Both the position numbers and the translations under genes were made by a program. Positions 41,607 through 54,061 of a stretch of DNA of 64,000 nt are shown in pieces. How positions within the stretch are numbered: the stretch's first letter is position 1; every line of letters starts with the position of its first letter. Below the pieces are notes generated by a model that was not told the DNA's origin, ran no database searches, and was given only the letters and a program-made list of their open reading frames with translations. Location of the stretch: the NCBI GenBank assembly GCA_001931905.2, contig MSJI02000838.1, forward strand, positions 90,730 to 154,729. The letters run 5' to 3'. Origin of the DNA: Cladosporium sp. IMV 00045 (taxonomy: Eukaryota > Ascomycota > Dothideomycetes > Cladosporiales > Cladosporiaceae).

Positions 41607-43078
41607 GACTTCTACGGCTCTTGGTGCGATGAGTTTAGTTTCGTCCTGTTATATTGCTACAGTATAGAATGCGAAGATACGAGGTGGATGCATGCATGAT
41701 GGGACATGGGATTGTGAATATGTTATCTTTAAACAAGCTCGAACCATTCAGAATACTTTTCAATCGCTTCCTTGAGGTGTGAGATCACTTGGTGGATGAT
41801 CGCATTGATGTCGGGAGCTCAGACCTGTTTCCTTGCAGTCCCACGGCCGTGGTCGGGATAAGCTTAAATGTGACATGAAAAGAGGAAGGAACACGCTTAA
41901 GGCAACTTCACGTTCGCAATCGTCGAGAGACATTGACTTTCAGCAGCATCTGTAAAAATGATGCTGGACATGCAGTACTAATAGCATCCGAGGTAAATCA
42001 ATGCATGTGATTTCGAGTACACCTCTTCCAGGAGGTAACTTATATATCTTTGATATGTATGTGATCGTGGTTGAAGCAACTCTTTGGCTGGAAGATCGAA
42101 CGTGGTACATGTTCCATCGATTTCAATGGAACTCCCACACTCCGATCTGACTGGGCTATAAGATACCTGCTTGATGCGTTGCAGAGACACTTAAAAGAAA
42201 TGTTTGCTTCTCCTGCGCAGCTAGTATCTTACCGTTGACGAAAGTCGATGATACGTGCGTAAGCAGTGACTGAGATATCAGAGATAGAAATCAAAATGAA
42301 TTGATCCCAATATACATCAACGACGCAATGAGGCATGACAGCCAGCTAAGCCTTCAGATGACTACAGAAGAGATCCATTGATAGGGTTAGGGTTGGGGTT
42401 GGGGTTGAAGCAGGCCCGCCCCACATGAGGATCCCCCTTACCAAATCATGTGATCTGGATGCTTGAACCTCATCTATACGCCATGGTGTCATAGTCAGCC
42501 GATTTTGATGATTGATGACCTGCAGCGGCTTCGATGACTGCAATGGTCCAGTATGCTTTCTTACTCTGGGCTCTCGACATGACCATATACTAATTCACAC
42601 CACGTTGTTCGAGTAGCAGCTGGGAGTGTCACGAGGCTCAACGGCATAAGGAGATGTCACGAATTCTCTATTCGGGGTTTCTATTACTTCACAAGATCAA
42701 ATGAAGTCCACATCCATCATGGCATACCACCTGACCCCACTGCCGTCCCGCTTGGGGCGACGCCTTGACCACATACCATAGATATCAAAAGCAACATCAC
42801 GTGACGCGAGGTTCTGATTCCGGCCAGGCCAATGAGAAAGCAATTCAAAACAACTACGAACGAGCATGAATTCCGGCCTCGAGCGGATTCAATACCGGCC
42901 AAAGGGTATATACGATCGAAATCCCCGGACGATTTTCAAGTTCCTTTGTGTACACTCTGCAAAAAATTCGTTGTGCGGTTGCAATAAACCGTAACTCTTT
43001 GTTCCCGAAACACGTGACCTTCATCGAACCCTATCGATTTATTTCCTCATCCCTTGTCTTATCTCTCATCATCCAATC
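41607..43078. other. Gene-free region with telomere-like tract
   Basis: About 1.47 kb without a gene I can support. It holds the transporter 3' end, an interstitial telomere-like tract at 42382-42406 and the promoter of the dioxygenase gene. Confidence 0.55.
42382..42406 (+). repeat. Interstitial telomere-like tract
   Basis: Two TTAGGG-type units are followed by two TTGGGG units, in direct tandem. TTAGGG is the normal telomere unit of filamentous ascomycetes; TTGGGG is a one-base variant. Confidence 0.75.
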
Positions 43079-44587
43079 ATGGCTACCTTCAATGATCAGC
43101 CGGTCATGGCTATGCAGCATGTCGAGGATGACCCAGTCAACATGTCTCGCGCGTTGGACCCATTCACCGTTACGGTGCACAATGGTTTCATGCCGTTGCA
43201 GACACCTCAGACAGAGCTGCCTAAAGCCTTTGACCCTTTGATCAAGTTGTCGGAAAGGATGGCCATCGTTAAGGAAGATGGTACTCCAGGGTTGCTGGCC
43301 TCGTACCAACTCGGTCCAACCATTGACCTTAGCGATGCCCTTCCTGACTTGACGGATGAGATCGATAACGTCTTGACCAAGGATGGGCATCCAGATCTCG
43401 TTACCATCACGGCTATCTTCCGCGACTATGCCTTCCTTGCTTCGGCTTATCTTCTTGAGCCTTGTTGGGAACGTTGGTCCAAAGACTCGGAACAAGGTTA
43501 TGGTCTTGGTCGTCAGAGGTTGCCGAGGAACCTTGCTGGACCTTTGACTAAGACTGCGAAGCTGTAAGCATCCTACATCGTTGTCATAATGTTATGATAC
43601 TAACGTCCATATAGTATCAACATGCCTCCGTTCATGTCTTATGTCGCATATTCGACTTACAACTACCGCTTCGCCGACCCATCGATCGGAACGTCGAAGT
43701 ACGATAACCTGCGTCTCGTCCGTGCCTTCGAGCATGGTCTTGATCCTAAGTCTTCCGAAGCAGGCTTCGTCTTGACCCACGTCGACATGGTCAAGCACTC
43801 ACCTAGCTTGATCAAGGGAACTTACGACATGCTCAAGTCGGTCGAAGCCAACGCAGGACCATCTGATGTCACCGATGCGTTCCACCATATGCTCGAGGCA
43901 ATGGAACGCATCGAAGGATCGATGGAGACCATGTGGGCCAACTCTCGTCCCAAGGACTACATCCAGTACCGCACATTCATCTTCGGCATCACCAACCAGT
44001 CGATGTTTCCCCACGGTGTCATCTACGAGGGCGAGAACAACGACGAGCCAATGTCTTTCCGCGGCGAGTCGGGCGCCAACGATTCGATCATCCCGCTCCT
44101 CGACAATCTGCTGCAAATCCCCATGCCGCAGAACCCGCTTACGAACATTCTGAAAGACTTCAGAAGCTACCGTCCCAAGCCACACCGCGAGTTCCTGGAG
44201 TACGTTCGTCAGAGGGCAGATGAAGTCGGCGTCAAGGAGCACTGCTGCAAGGATGCTGGCACGACTGTCCTGTATCTGAGACTCCTCAACCACGTGCGCA
44301 GCTTCCGCTGGAGGCACTGGCTGTTTGCCCGCGAATACATCATTCGCCGCAGCAGCCACCCAACCGCCACTGGCGGTAGCCCGATCGTCACTTGGCTTCC
44401 TAACCAGCTTTTCGCAGTCATGGAATTGATGCGTACAGTCTGGCAGGGCTTGAGCGCGGAGGAGCAAGTGAATGCTGGCAAAACGGTCAACGAGATGATG
44501 GAGAACGTAGAGGATCAGAGGGACAAGCTACAGAAGGAAGTCGAGAAGTGGTGCCAGGAGCGCGATCCTGCAGCTTCGCAGGCATAA
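43079..44587 (+). CDS. Indoleamine 2,3-dioxygenase
   Basis: Exons 43079-43563 and 43615-44587; a 51-nt intron with ACTAAC branch. Product 485 residues. Family landmarks: LPRNLAGPLTKTAKLINMPPF and SYVAYSTYNYRFADP near the N-terminal third, RPKPHREFLEYV, and the haem region RSFRWRHWLFAREYIIRRSSHPTATGGSP, whose His and GGSP are conserved in fungal IDO; this is followed by TWLPNQL. IDO opens the indole ring of tryptophan to N-formylkynurenine, the first step of the kynurenine route to NAD. Fungi often have several paralogs; this one is full length with all visible motifs. The start is the first Met, which fits the normal length. Confidence 0.92.
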
Positions 44588-44771
44588 TTAATGGTTAGAA
44601 AGTAGCTCAATTTAAACTTGCCGCATCGAACGTCTTGTTCAACCAATGTATTCCCAAACGCCTTCGCTATGCAACATCTAACCCCCGAGAGTCAACCTAG
44701 GATTGAATTAGCCGGCCGGCCTTTCTCATGGCCGCACATAAGGAATATGCCTACCCCTCCTTCTCAAGTTG

Positions 44772-45440
44772 TCATACATGATCTTCCTTTAATAAATCCA
44801 TATTAAAGTCACGCCCGTTCGTGCCAGTGATACCTTCCAAGCGTCCTGCGCTCATATCACCCTTCCCTGTTGTTTTCTTCACGCTTGCCCCATCACCGAC
44901 TGCGTCTTTACGTCCATCGGTATCTTCATCCTCCGCACAACCACAGTCATAAAAGTCGCCAATGTTGGAGCAGTCGAAGATGTCCTTGTTCAAGCTCTTA
45001 TTCACCTCATTGTGCACATGGCAAGCCCACACCGCGGCCGCCGAGCGCGAGGATGTCTGTGGAGGGAACTTGTCCAATATCTGGCGGAAGTGTTCGCTAC
45101 ACTCGCCGCAGGGGTATAATCGCTGAAACAGGTGGATGTAGCTCTTCAAAGCGTCGCTCTCGTCCGTGGTCGGCTTGTCGGGGAAGCGAGCCATCACGGT
45201 GTGAAAGTACTTCCAGGTCGCGCGACCGAGCTCTGCTTTGGCGGTTTCGTTGCCCAGTTTTGGCATGATCGAGTGACCGTTCAGTTGATTCGCTGCAGCC
45301 GGACCATGGGCCTTCGCGAAGGCATTATCGAGAGATCCGCCGCCTACTGACTGGCCGCGGAAGAAGGAGACAAAGAGGTACGCGGCGAGAAGGGAGGCCG
45401 TCAATAGTGTTATGATGTAGCGTTTGGATGCGCCTGCCAT
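44772..45440 (-). CDS. ER FAD-dependent sulfhydryl oxidase, Erv2-like
   Basis: An intronless minus-strand frame of 222 residues. An N-terminal signal anchor (YIITLLTASLLAAYLFVSFF) is followed by the ERV/ALR domain: LGRATWKYFHTVMARFPDKP, the redox pair YPCGECSEHF (CxxC), CHVHNEVNKSL (the HxxHNxVN FAD motif) and the structural cysteines FDCSNIGDFYDCGC. The C-terminal CGC may act as the shuttle pair. Erv2 makes disulfides in the ER lumen with O2 as acceptor and passes them to protein disulfide isomerase. The charged C-terminal tail (about 40 residues) is not part of the domain. Confidence 0.92.
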   Translation of the reverse strand: MAGASKRYIITLLTASLLAAYLFVSFFRGQSVGGGSLDNAFAKAHGPAAANQLNGHSIMPKLGNETAKAELGRATWKYFHTVMARFPDKPTTDESDALKSYIHLFQRLYPCGECSEHFRQILDKFPPQTSSRSAAAVWACHVHNEVNKSLNKDIFDCSNIGDFYDCGCAEDEDTDGRKDAVGDGASVKKTTGKGDMSAGRLEGITGTNGRDFNMDLLKEDHV

Positions 45441-45955
45441 GGCTGCTGTTTGTTGTGTAAACGAGTGCTGTTACCACCTGCAGTGTGGATTGGTGAAATA
45501 TTAGGGATTGCTGGATCGTATCGTCATTCTCCCAAAGGAAACCGAGAATAAGGAGGTGAGATCCTTGTTACATGTCTTTGTTGTCGGAGGCCGCCATTTC
45601 TTGGTAGTTACGTTCTATGATGGCGCCAGACCCTGAACGCCCGGCGCTATCCGAATCGCCGGAGGGCCAACGTTTCACATCGAGGGCAGGCAGCATGGAT
45701 TACGCGCACGTGAGAGTGGCGTCTATAGAAGTCCATCGTCTTCGGATTATGTGAGAAAGTCTGGTCTTCCTTCACCACTCGACCAGGAAACTCATTAGTG
45801 ACTGCAAATCGATTTCTACTCCAGGATTCTCAAAGATAACCAAGAAATGATAAGATAACGACTCGAAAGCATACCGCTACTTCCTAATCTGGAAACCCCA
45901 AGTGTTCTGGCCTCTCGATATCGACCAGACCCTTGACAACGACTCACGATTCAGC
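45441..45955. promoter_or_regulatory. Divergent Erv2-Ecm29 promoter
   Basis: A 515-nt spacer between divergent genes; no specific motif is recognised. Confidence 0.45.
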
Positions 45956-48900
45956 ATGGCTGCCAGTGAACCCACACCCGAGCAGCGAGAGCTGTCTCTC
46001 GTCGGCAAGGTCGAAATGCGGATAGCACTCGCCGACACTGATGCCAAACTGGAAGCATCACTGAAGACATACCTGGCACCTTTACTCCTCAAGCTGGCGT
46101 CTGAACATCAAAGTGTTCGCAACAAAGTAATATCTATTTGCCAGCATGTCAACACCCGAGTCAAGCCAGAATCGATCCAGCTACCCGTAGCTGCTCTTAT
46201 CAAACAGTTCAAGGACCAACAGAGCTCGCTTATTCGACATTTCGATATGCTCTACATTCAGCAAGGCGTGGACCGTTTGAGGCTGTCCGAGAAATCCACT
46301 CTCTTGCCAGTGGTCGTCAGTGGGATCGCAGGTAGTGGAGCTCACGGTCCGACGATCTTCAATCTTCTCTTGCGGTTACTGGAGACGTTTCAACTTCCTC
46401 CCCGTGGTAGCAAAGACGACGTGGAACTGCGATCGAAGTACGAGGTCTCCGACAATGATGCACAGTATCTTGCTTCATGGCTTGGAAAGGTCCTACTGTT
46501 CATACCACAAAAGTCAACCGGACAGTCCTGCCCAGGACTCACGCCGGACGAGCATGCTTATTTCACCGTCCAAGGCAAGCCTGGAGTTTGGGAAGCAGCG
46601 CAAGGCGGCTTGAACCTCTTGCGCACAAAGTCCTGGCTGCAAAGCTACTGGCAAGCGGCCTATTCAACGATTCGGAACGCTTTCTACCCGCCTTATTCGC
46701 CTCAGCAGACGCCGCCTCTACGATCAGTGATGTGGGCGACGACATGATGAAACGAACACTTCCCGCCACAGACCTGGAGGACGAGCAATTGATCCACAAG
46801 CTATTCTCATTATACTTCGGCGAGGCACAAGCACCACGTGTGCGTCCTCCGCTTCGTGTGAAAATTCTGGGCTTGCTGGGAAAGTCTACCAAGAGCACTA
46901 CGTTTGCGAACAAGATCATGAGTTTGGTTGAAGATGGTGTAGCTCCGCCAGAGTCTGATGGCGAAGACTCGGCCATGTCAGGCATGCCATCAAGGTACGT
47001 TGATTGCTTGTTTGCTGCACAAGACAGACTCTTGACTCCAAGCACTGGCCTTACTTATGAAATGCTTATACTAACGCAACTTACAGCAACCGTGCCAACA
47101 TCGGGCGTGAAGCAACAAAGCTTCGATCCGCAGTCTTCGCATATGTAAACTTTGTCGCCAGATACGGCGGGGAGGAGACCCTACACGCGATCTCACCTCG
47201 GGTCGTGTCAAGATTACGAGACTTCATTGAAAACCAAGGCTGGCCCAAAGTCGGCGGAAATGAAGACCTCGTCTCCCGCGGGTACGCTTACGAAGTGATT
47301 GGTTTACTTTCCAAGGCAGGCCCACGTGAAGTACTCGTTGAGCAGGAAGCTACGAGTTTTGATCTTCTTCGATGGCTTTTCAGCTCTCTCGCGCAGGACA
47401 CTTCTGGCAGCGCTATCATAGTCAGCATCGAAGAGTCTCTTTCTACTGTTCTGAGTGCAACAGCTCGCTTGACGCTTACTACATATGAGCAATCTGTGTT
47501 GGAAGATCTGCTAATCGAGCAGATGGATCTGTCGTCTGACCTCGAAGAGAACAAGCGTCTTCGCAGCACACGTTACGTCACCGTTCGTTTTGCAAACAGA
47601 TGTCTGCCATTCAATTCCGTCAAGGCGAGATGGGTTGACATTCTCGGCATTGGCGCTAGGAATGAGCGCATGGAGCTTCGCGAGGAAGCCGAGCGTGGTC
47701 TCAGCCCATACTGGTACAGCATGCTCAACGGATCTTTCGCTGTCGCTGGAGGGGAGCCCATCTCTTTTCCCGCCTTCAATGCGGTGATTGAAGGTTTCTT
47801 CACCGGGAGGACGATCGACTCCGACGAAGAAGCGATGGCAGTGGCCCGAAATGCGAACAAAATTCGCAAACATTGCTTCGCACATATGTCTGCCTTTGCT
47901 CGACGGATCTTGTTCAACGAGGCGCTCATTTCTGCTGGCAACCCACCTAACATGGATCATGAATGGGAACGCAGACTCGACACCGCTGCTGAGAGTGATG
48001 ACAAGGCGCGAAACGCTATCAAAGCTCACATGGTATCTGTCAGCCAGGAACACCCTCAATCGCTGGCCATTCTTCAGTGCGCAATTTTTGAGGGCATCGC
48101 AGCCGACCCCAATGCCCCTCAAGAACACGTCGTCGAGTTCCTATCTCTTTCTTCGAATCAGATGATCAAGAAGCTTACTCCTTACGTTGAGCACCTGGTA
48201 CCTTCAATCCTATCTAACAATCATAATGCTCGGATGGCCGCCGCTCATGCATATGCGACTGTTGCAACACATGAAGCTGCAAACAGCGCGAATGTAGGGA
48301 AGCAACTTACCCAGCTTATCGAGAAAGCCAGTAACTGGCAGACTGCGGTTGGAGCTCAGGCGAATCAAGTCCACGGCGCCCTTGTGACCCTTGGCTTCGC
48401 CTTTGCGCGAATTTGCTACAGGATCACTACCAGCATTGAGGGAGACGAGCTTTACAACAAATTCAAGTCTCTGCTCCTGGAAGTTCTGTCCACCTCTAAG
48501 GATTCCTTGCTCAGAGAGGCTTGCTTCGTGGCACTCGGCCAGCTCTGCATGTTCGGCGCTTTCGTTCCCGAACAAGACACCGTGAAGAAGGCAATTGACA
48601 GCGTATACGAGGTCGCTAAGACCGGAAACGAGCAAGCGACTCTATGCCTTGGTCAAATTTCCATGGTGCTTGATGAGCCAGCTGAAGAGGACTCAATTTC
48701 AAACCTTACCTACGTGATCGAGCAACTTCACAAACTCCACGAGGTCAAGCAAGCAGAGGTTCACTTCGGTGTCGGCGAAGCTTTCAGCTACGTCGCTTCT
48801 GGGTGGCGTTCTAGCGCACTCGCAGCGAAGATGGACATCGAGGGCGAGACGCCAAAGGGACCAAAGAGAGGGACGACGCTGAAGAAGTTGGCAGATCGCT

Positions 48901-51711
48901 TCATCGCAGACTGCGCACAGACTAAACCCTCGCTGAAGAAAGCAGCTTCGATGTGGCTTCTGTGTCTCGTGCAATTCTGTGGTGAAGAGCAAGAGATCCA
49001 GGATCGCCTTGGCCCAATTCAGGTCGCGTTCAAGCGTTGTCTCACTGATCGCGACGAGCTGGTGCAAGAAACTGCATCCAGAGGCTTGGGCTTGGTGTAC
49101 GAGAAAGGCGACAGAAAGCTCAAGGATGATCTCGTCCGCGATCTTGTCTCTTCCTTTTCTTCGGACAAGCAGACGGGCTTGGCTGGCACCGTTTCAGCGG
49201 ATACCCAGCTCTTTGAGCCTGGAGCCCTGCCTACTGGCGATGGCTCTGTCTCTACATACAAGGACATCATGAGTCTGGCATCCGAAGTGGGCGACTCAAG
49301 TCTGGTATACAGGTTCATGTCGATGGCTTCATCAAACGCAATCTGGTCGAGTCGTGCAGCGTTCGGACGTTTCGGTCTGAGCAATGTGCTCTCCGACTCG
49401 AGTGTCGATGGCTACTTGGCTGATAACCCCAAGCTCTATCCCAAGCTCTTCCGATACAGATTCGACCCCAACGAGGGAGTGCGAAGGTCGATGAACGATA
49501 TCTGGAATGCACTCGTCAAAGACTCATCTGCGACGATTGAGAAACACTTCGACGCCATCATTGAGGACCTGCTAGCCAGCATACTAGGCAAGGAATGGCG
49601 CACTCGACAGGCTAGTTGCGCGGCCATCGCCGACTTGGTATCAGGTCGGTCCATGGAGAAGTATGAGCCTTACCTGGAGAGGATCTGGAACAGCTGCTTC
49701 AAGGTTTTGGACGATATCAAAGAGTCGGTGCGCGCGGCCGCTGCGTCTCTGGCGCGTACACTCACGGGTATTTTGACTCGTGCACTGGAAGCTGATCATT
49801 CTTCCACGAAGACCGCTTCTAACATGCTGAAACATGTGCTGCCTTTCTTGCTCTCCCCATCAGGCATGGAGTCGAGTGCTCAGGAAGTTCAAGGTTTCGC
49901 GGTACGTACTCTCCTTGATATCGTCAAGAAGAGTAACGGCAAGACCTTGCGGCCTTTCATTCCAGAATTGGTAGAGCGCTTGGTCGGATTGCTCAGCTCG
50001 CTTGAGCCCGAAGCAGTCAACTACATTCACCTCAACGCCTCGAAGTACAATTTGACCGAGCAGAAGATCGACGACATGAGATTGTCCAATGTTAGAAGCA
50101 GTCCAATTATGCAGGCGATCGAACGCTGTCTTGACTTGGTGGACGACGAGACCATGCAAGAGCTCCAGCCAAGTCTTGCAAACGCAATGAAGAGCGCTGT
50201 TGGTCTGCCGTCCAAGGTGGGCTCGAGCAGAATACTAGTCTCACTGAGCACGAGGCGGATGGCCGTCTTCAAGCCAGTGGCGGACGACTTCATGAAACTC
50301 ATCGAGAAGTTGGTGCTTGATCGCAACGAGACTGTGTCCAGCTCGTATGCGGCAGCTTCTGGATATGTTGCACGGCACGCATCCGACAAGCAGATCCTGC
50401 GGACGGTCAATTTCGCCAAAGGACTGTATTTCGACTCCGAGCATGACCGCGAGCGCAGGAGCTTGACAGCTGCCGAAATCGTACTGGCGCTTGCCAAACA
50501 AGCGAGCGACAGGTTCAATCACCTCGCGTCTTCGATCCTGCCGTTCGTATTCGTTGGGAGACACGACTCCCATGCCGCCGTCAAAGAGCAGTTCCAGAAC
50601 ACCTGGGAGGAGGCGGTTGGTGGCTCAAGAGCGGTCTTGCTCTACCTCAAGGAGATCCTCGAGCTGTGTAATACCCATCTTGACTCTCCACAGTGGACTT
50701 TGAAGCACACTGCTGCGCGCACCGTGGCCGATTCGGTTACGGCCGTATCAGTAAGCGAAGGCAAGATCTCAGCTGATGCCGCGAAGCTGCTTTGGCCGAA
50801 TTTGGAGAAAGCACTGGGAGGCAAGACATGGGAAGGTAAGGAGGTGGTGTTGGCTGCCTTTGTGAAGTTCGTTCAAAGTGCCAAAACATGGTATCTTTCT
50901 GAATCCAATGTGGCGTCAGCCGTTGTCAAGGTAAGCACCCGCGGACTCAGAAGGATGCGCAACACAAGAACGACAAGGCTGACACGTGGGTGCCATGCAG
51001 ATCGCTGTCAGGGAGGCGAAGCGTCAGAACGCAGTCTACCGTCCGCATGCGGTCAAGGCGCTTGCACAAGTCGGGGAAGCGCGGAGAGACTTGGATATGC
51101 ACGAGACCGTATTGGGTGTGGTGAGACCCTTGATCGACGAAGACTCCGAGGACGACGCCATGGATGTCGATAAGGATGGCTCAAAGGCTTCAAGTGCAGC
51201 CGAATTGTGAGTGGATCCACAAAGCCGCCGTCCACGTGCGTGGTCGTGCAAGCTGACTTAAGACAATAGGCGAGATGGGACGATGGCGGCTGCTATCGAG
51301 GCGATCTTCGCGTCGGTCAATCCCAACGAAGTCAAGGGTGATGAGTTGCGGCGTCAAGTTGCGGGCTCATTGGAGGAGACACGGAGATTGCGAAACCCGA
51401 ATATCACGCTCCAACGCGCGGTTTACAAGGGCATCGCCGGTCTTTTCGAAAGCCTGACGAAATCGGAGGCGGATCCTTCTTCCGCTGCAGGAGAAGATGT
51501 CATCCAGAGCCTGAGGGAGCACTTATTCCGCGCAGACGCAGGGAGTGAAGCAGTCCGGTTGTTGCGCGCCGACGCCATCACTGCAGCAGTCAAGTTCTCA
51601 AAACAGCTGGCTGCAGAATTCCGCCCTGCTATTCTAAGCCTAGCGAAGGATGATCCGTCCACGATGGTGCGAGAGCGGCTGTCGGGCGCTGCGAATGCGT
51701 CAACATCCTAG
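45956..51711 (+). CDS. Proteasome adaptor/scaffold Ecm29 (one apparent frameshift)
   Basis: Exons 45956-46994, 47087-50930, 51001-51206 and 51270-51711; introns of 92, 70 and 63 nt. Product about 1843 residues if one missing base is allowed at about 46630. The protein is made of HEAT-like repeats. The N-terminus (MAASEPTPEQRELSLVGKVEMRIALA) and the segment SERFLPALFASADAASTISDVGDDMMKR are typical of Ecm29, which tethers and inspects 26S proteasomes. The frame goes wrong between GGLNLLRTK (frame of 45956) and VLAAKLLASGLF (shifted by -1): one G seems lost in AAAGTCC. With one base added the total coding length becomes an exact multiple of 3 (5532 nt), and no GT-AG pair removes the problem without deleting conserved sequence. 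A sequencing error is the likely cause; a recent mutation cannot be excluded. Confidence 0.85.
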
Positions 51712-54061
51712 AATACCTGACATGCAGACGGCACGTGGAAGGGTGTCAGCACACGTGGTAGCCACGTTGATCTGGCGATCATTCCCGGACTGCTGGGATG
51801 GATCACGGGGGATGGTTCCGATGGTAGTATAGCAGTATTTATTCGTCGACCTTTGTCGCAGACGCTGCATGCGTCCCCTTTCGGCGAACATGCCGCCGTT
51901 TTGTGGACTATGGGCTGGCTGGATGATATTTGACGCCACCGCTGGTCAAAGCGAAATATACGAGACATGATATCGATCTTCATCAGTCATTCGGTCTTAG
52001 CAGGAAGTATCCAAGCCTTTTGCGGCGACGTATTGTTTTGGAGCCTGGGTGGGCGTTGAAACCAGGAAGCCTGTCTAGACCGTCGGAAACGGGCACATGG
52101 CCTCAACTTTGTACTTGATGCATATTCTGAATGTTTCGTTTGCCTAACCGGAATTGGGACTCTGACAACGAAAGTTCAAATCGCGTAGATGGAGGCAAGG
52201 TGATGGGTGTTGCATGTACCCGGAGCCTAAAACCGGGCATTGTTCTAGACCCGCGCCCGAAGCTGGCTGGTCGAGGCTGGGCCCTGATCGACTGCTGTCA
52301 CACAGCCTTACCCGCTAGCACTCTTCACTAACATCGTCACCCTCATTGTCGACATGGCCACGCTTCTCTTGATCGAGGTAGCCAGATTTTCGATTGCGTG
52401 AAAAATCAGCCTATTAGTCGGCGCTTTCCGGACAGCCCTGATTCTCTCACTATACGGCGTGTGGCGAGACAACTACGCCGCCTCGCGTAGCATGCCAAAT
52501 CACTTCGTGCGATCCACCAATACGCTGTCTTGGAGTCCAGTAGAAGTCAGGTCAGCACGAAACGCCCGCATTCGCCGATATACCAGATACCATAGTACTA
52601 TTTGGAACATGCGCTTCCTTTCCGGGTTATGTCGAGAACGCCTCCTTTTCTAGCCCTACCCACGACGGGAATCAAGTCGCTTGTGGCTATGTTTGCCACT
52701 AGGCTCGGCTTTCTTACTTACGAACGCATAACCTACTCGAGCTACTGTAGTAATCTAGCCGCCATCCAATGCCTTAGATGCAATATACCTATACGCTATC
52801 TCGGCCCTTGGTGGCGCTCTTCGGAAGGATCCACCTCGTGGCCGCCACAGGCCTATTCTACTCAGTCGTGCAGCTGGCCAATCCGCCCGCCATGATGCCG
52901 TGGGCAGCAGCGGCATATTCCTTTCAAGCCACCACGCGCATAACACCCGTCCTAATGGCTAGCGACATGTTGAAGCCGGGTTGTCGTATGCCATGCCGCC
53001 TGCCGTCATTATTGTAGCCTGTGCTCCCGGTTTGCAAACTCTTTTCGACCGTGGCTGCAGTCGCCGGCGAAGTGTCGACCCTTCTCACGCCTAGAAGTGT
53101 GGCATTCCTTAATGCCTGTTATGCTTCAACAGTCTACTCCCTACCTTTGACTAAGACATGCCACTTTCTTCAGGTTCCCGAGAGTTAGCATAAAGTATCG
53201 TCAAGGGCTAGCCCAGTTGCTCCTGACAAAGTACTTTTGGTCTGCCACTTGATGCCTGACCGTGTCGCTTCTAATGCCTTCACGCTCTACACTCGAGAGA
53301 TGCTAACGGTCACCTTGTGGATCACTCAGCCCGCGTTAGAAGCCACCAACCCGCTATACCGTGGAGAGCCTACGATTGGCAGAAGACTTCTCACAGAAAA
53401 AATCGCTCTTAGCTGCAAACATGCAGCATCAAGATGAGGATGGCCCTTCACCACCTTCACAAACTCGAAATCCCCTCCCGCACCTGGCGCCGCGCAAAGG
53501 TGTCGAATCCTCGTCGAGCTCTCGTCGAACTTCGTCAAATGCGTTGCCGTCTGGGCGACCTCCACGACTCTCACATCGCTCAAGAGCCGGCTGCTGTGCG
53601 TTTCAACATTCCCGAACCAAGCACGTTTTTGAACTTGACTGACCATACATGCAGATACATGCAGAGGGAGAAAGGTCCGCGAACGCACGCGACTCGATCC
53701 ATTGCACCAATGCTAACGATCTACAGGTGAAATGTGATGAGATTCAGCCAAGATGCGGCGTACGTAGCAGCACATGTTGATGACTGACAGTATATATACT
53801 AAACATTTGGCAGCCTTGCACCCGCCTTCATAAAGATTGCGACTGGGAAGTGAGATGGAATGTATGCTGCACTTTTTATGATCTTCAAGGTCCTGTGGTG
53901 ACATGGGCTAACAGCACAGCAGTTCAGTGACGCGACATCGAGTACACAACACAAGCATAGCAATGTCTCAACATCTGGCAGTTCAGTCTGGGATCGTAAG
54001 TTTCATCCGCTTGTCGACCGCACTAGCTTTTAACTATGGGAAGATAGACCAACGGTAGGCG
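51712..54061. other. Gene-free, possibly decayed 2.3-kb stretch
   Basis: I see no intact gene. A hydrophobic open frame at 52778-53017 (for example FGRIHLVAATGLFYSVVQLA) and short interrupted frames at 52352-52653 could be remains of a membrane-protein gene, but none is recognisable. A tRNA-like B box (GTTCAAATC at 52174-52182) has no matching A box. The right end should carry the promoter of the transcription-factor-like gene. Confidence 0.5.

Noticed and set aside
46438..46604. An intron to explain the Ecm29 frame change
   Set aside because: The only GT-AG pairs giving the right phase would remove a conserved stretch (DAQYLASWLGKVLLF region); a 1-nt deletion is simpler.
52174..52182. tRNA B-box-like GTTCAAATC
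   Set aside because: No A box at the proper distance and no cloverleaf arms found by eye.
53326..53688. 120-codon minus-strand frame
   Set aside because: No recognisable domain, overlaps another open frame of equal quality, and sits in a decayed region.
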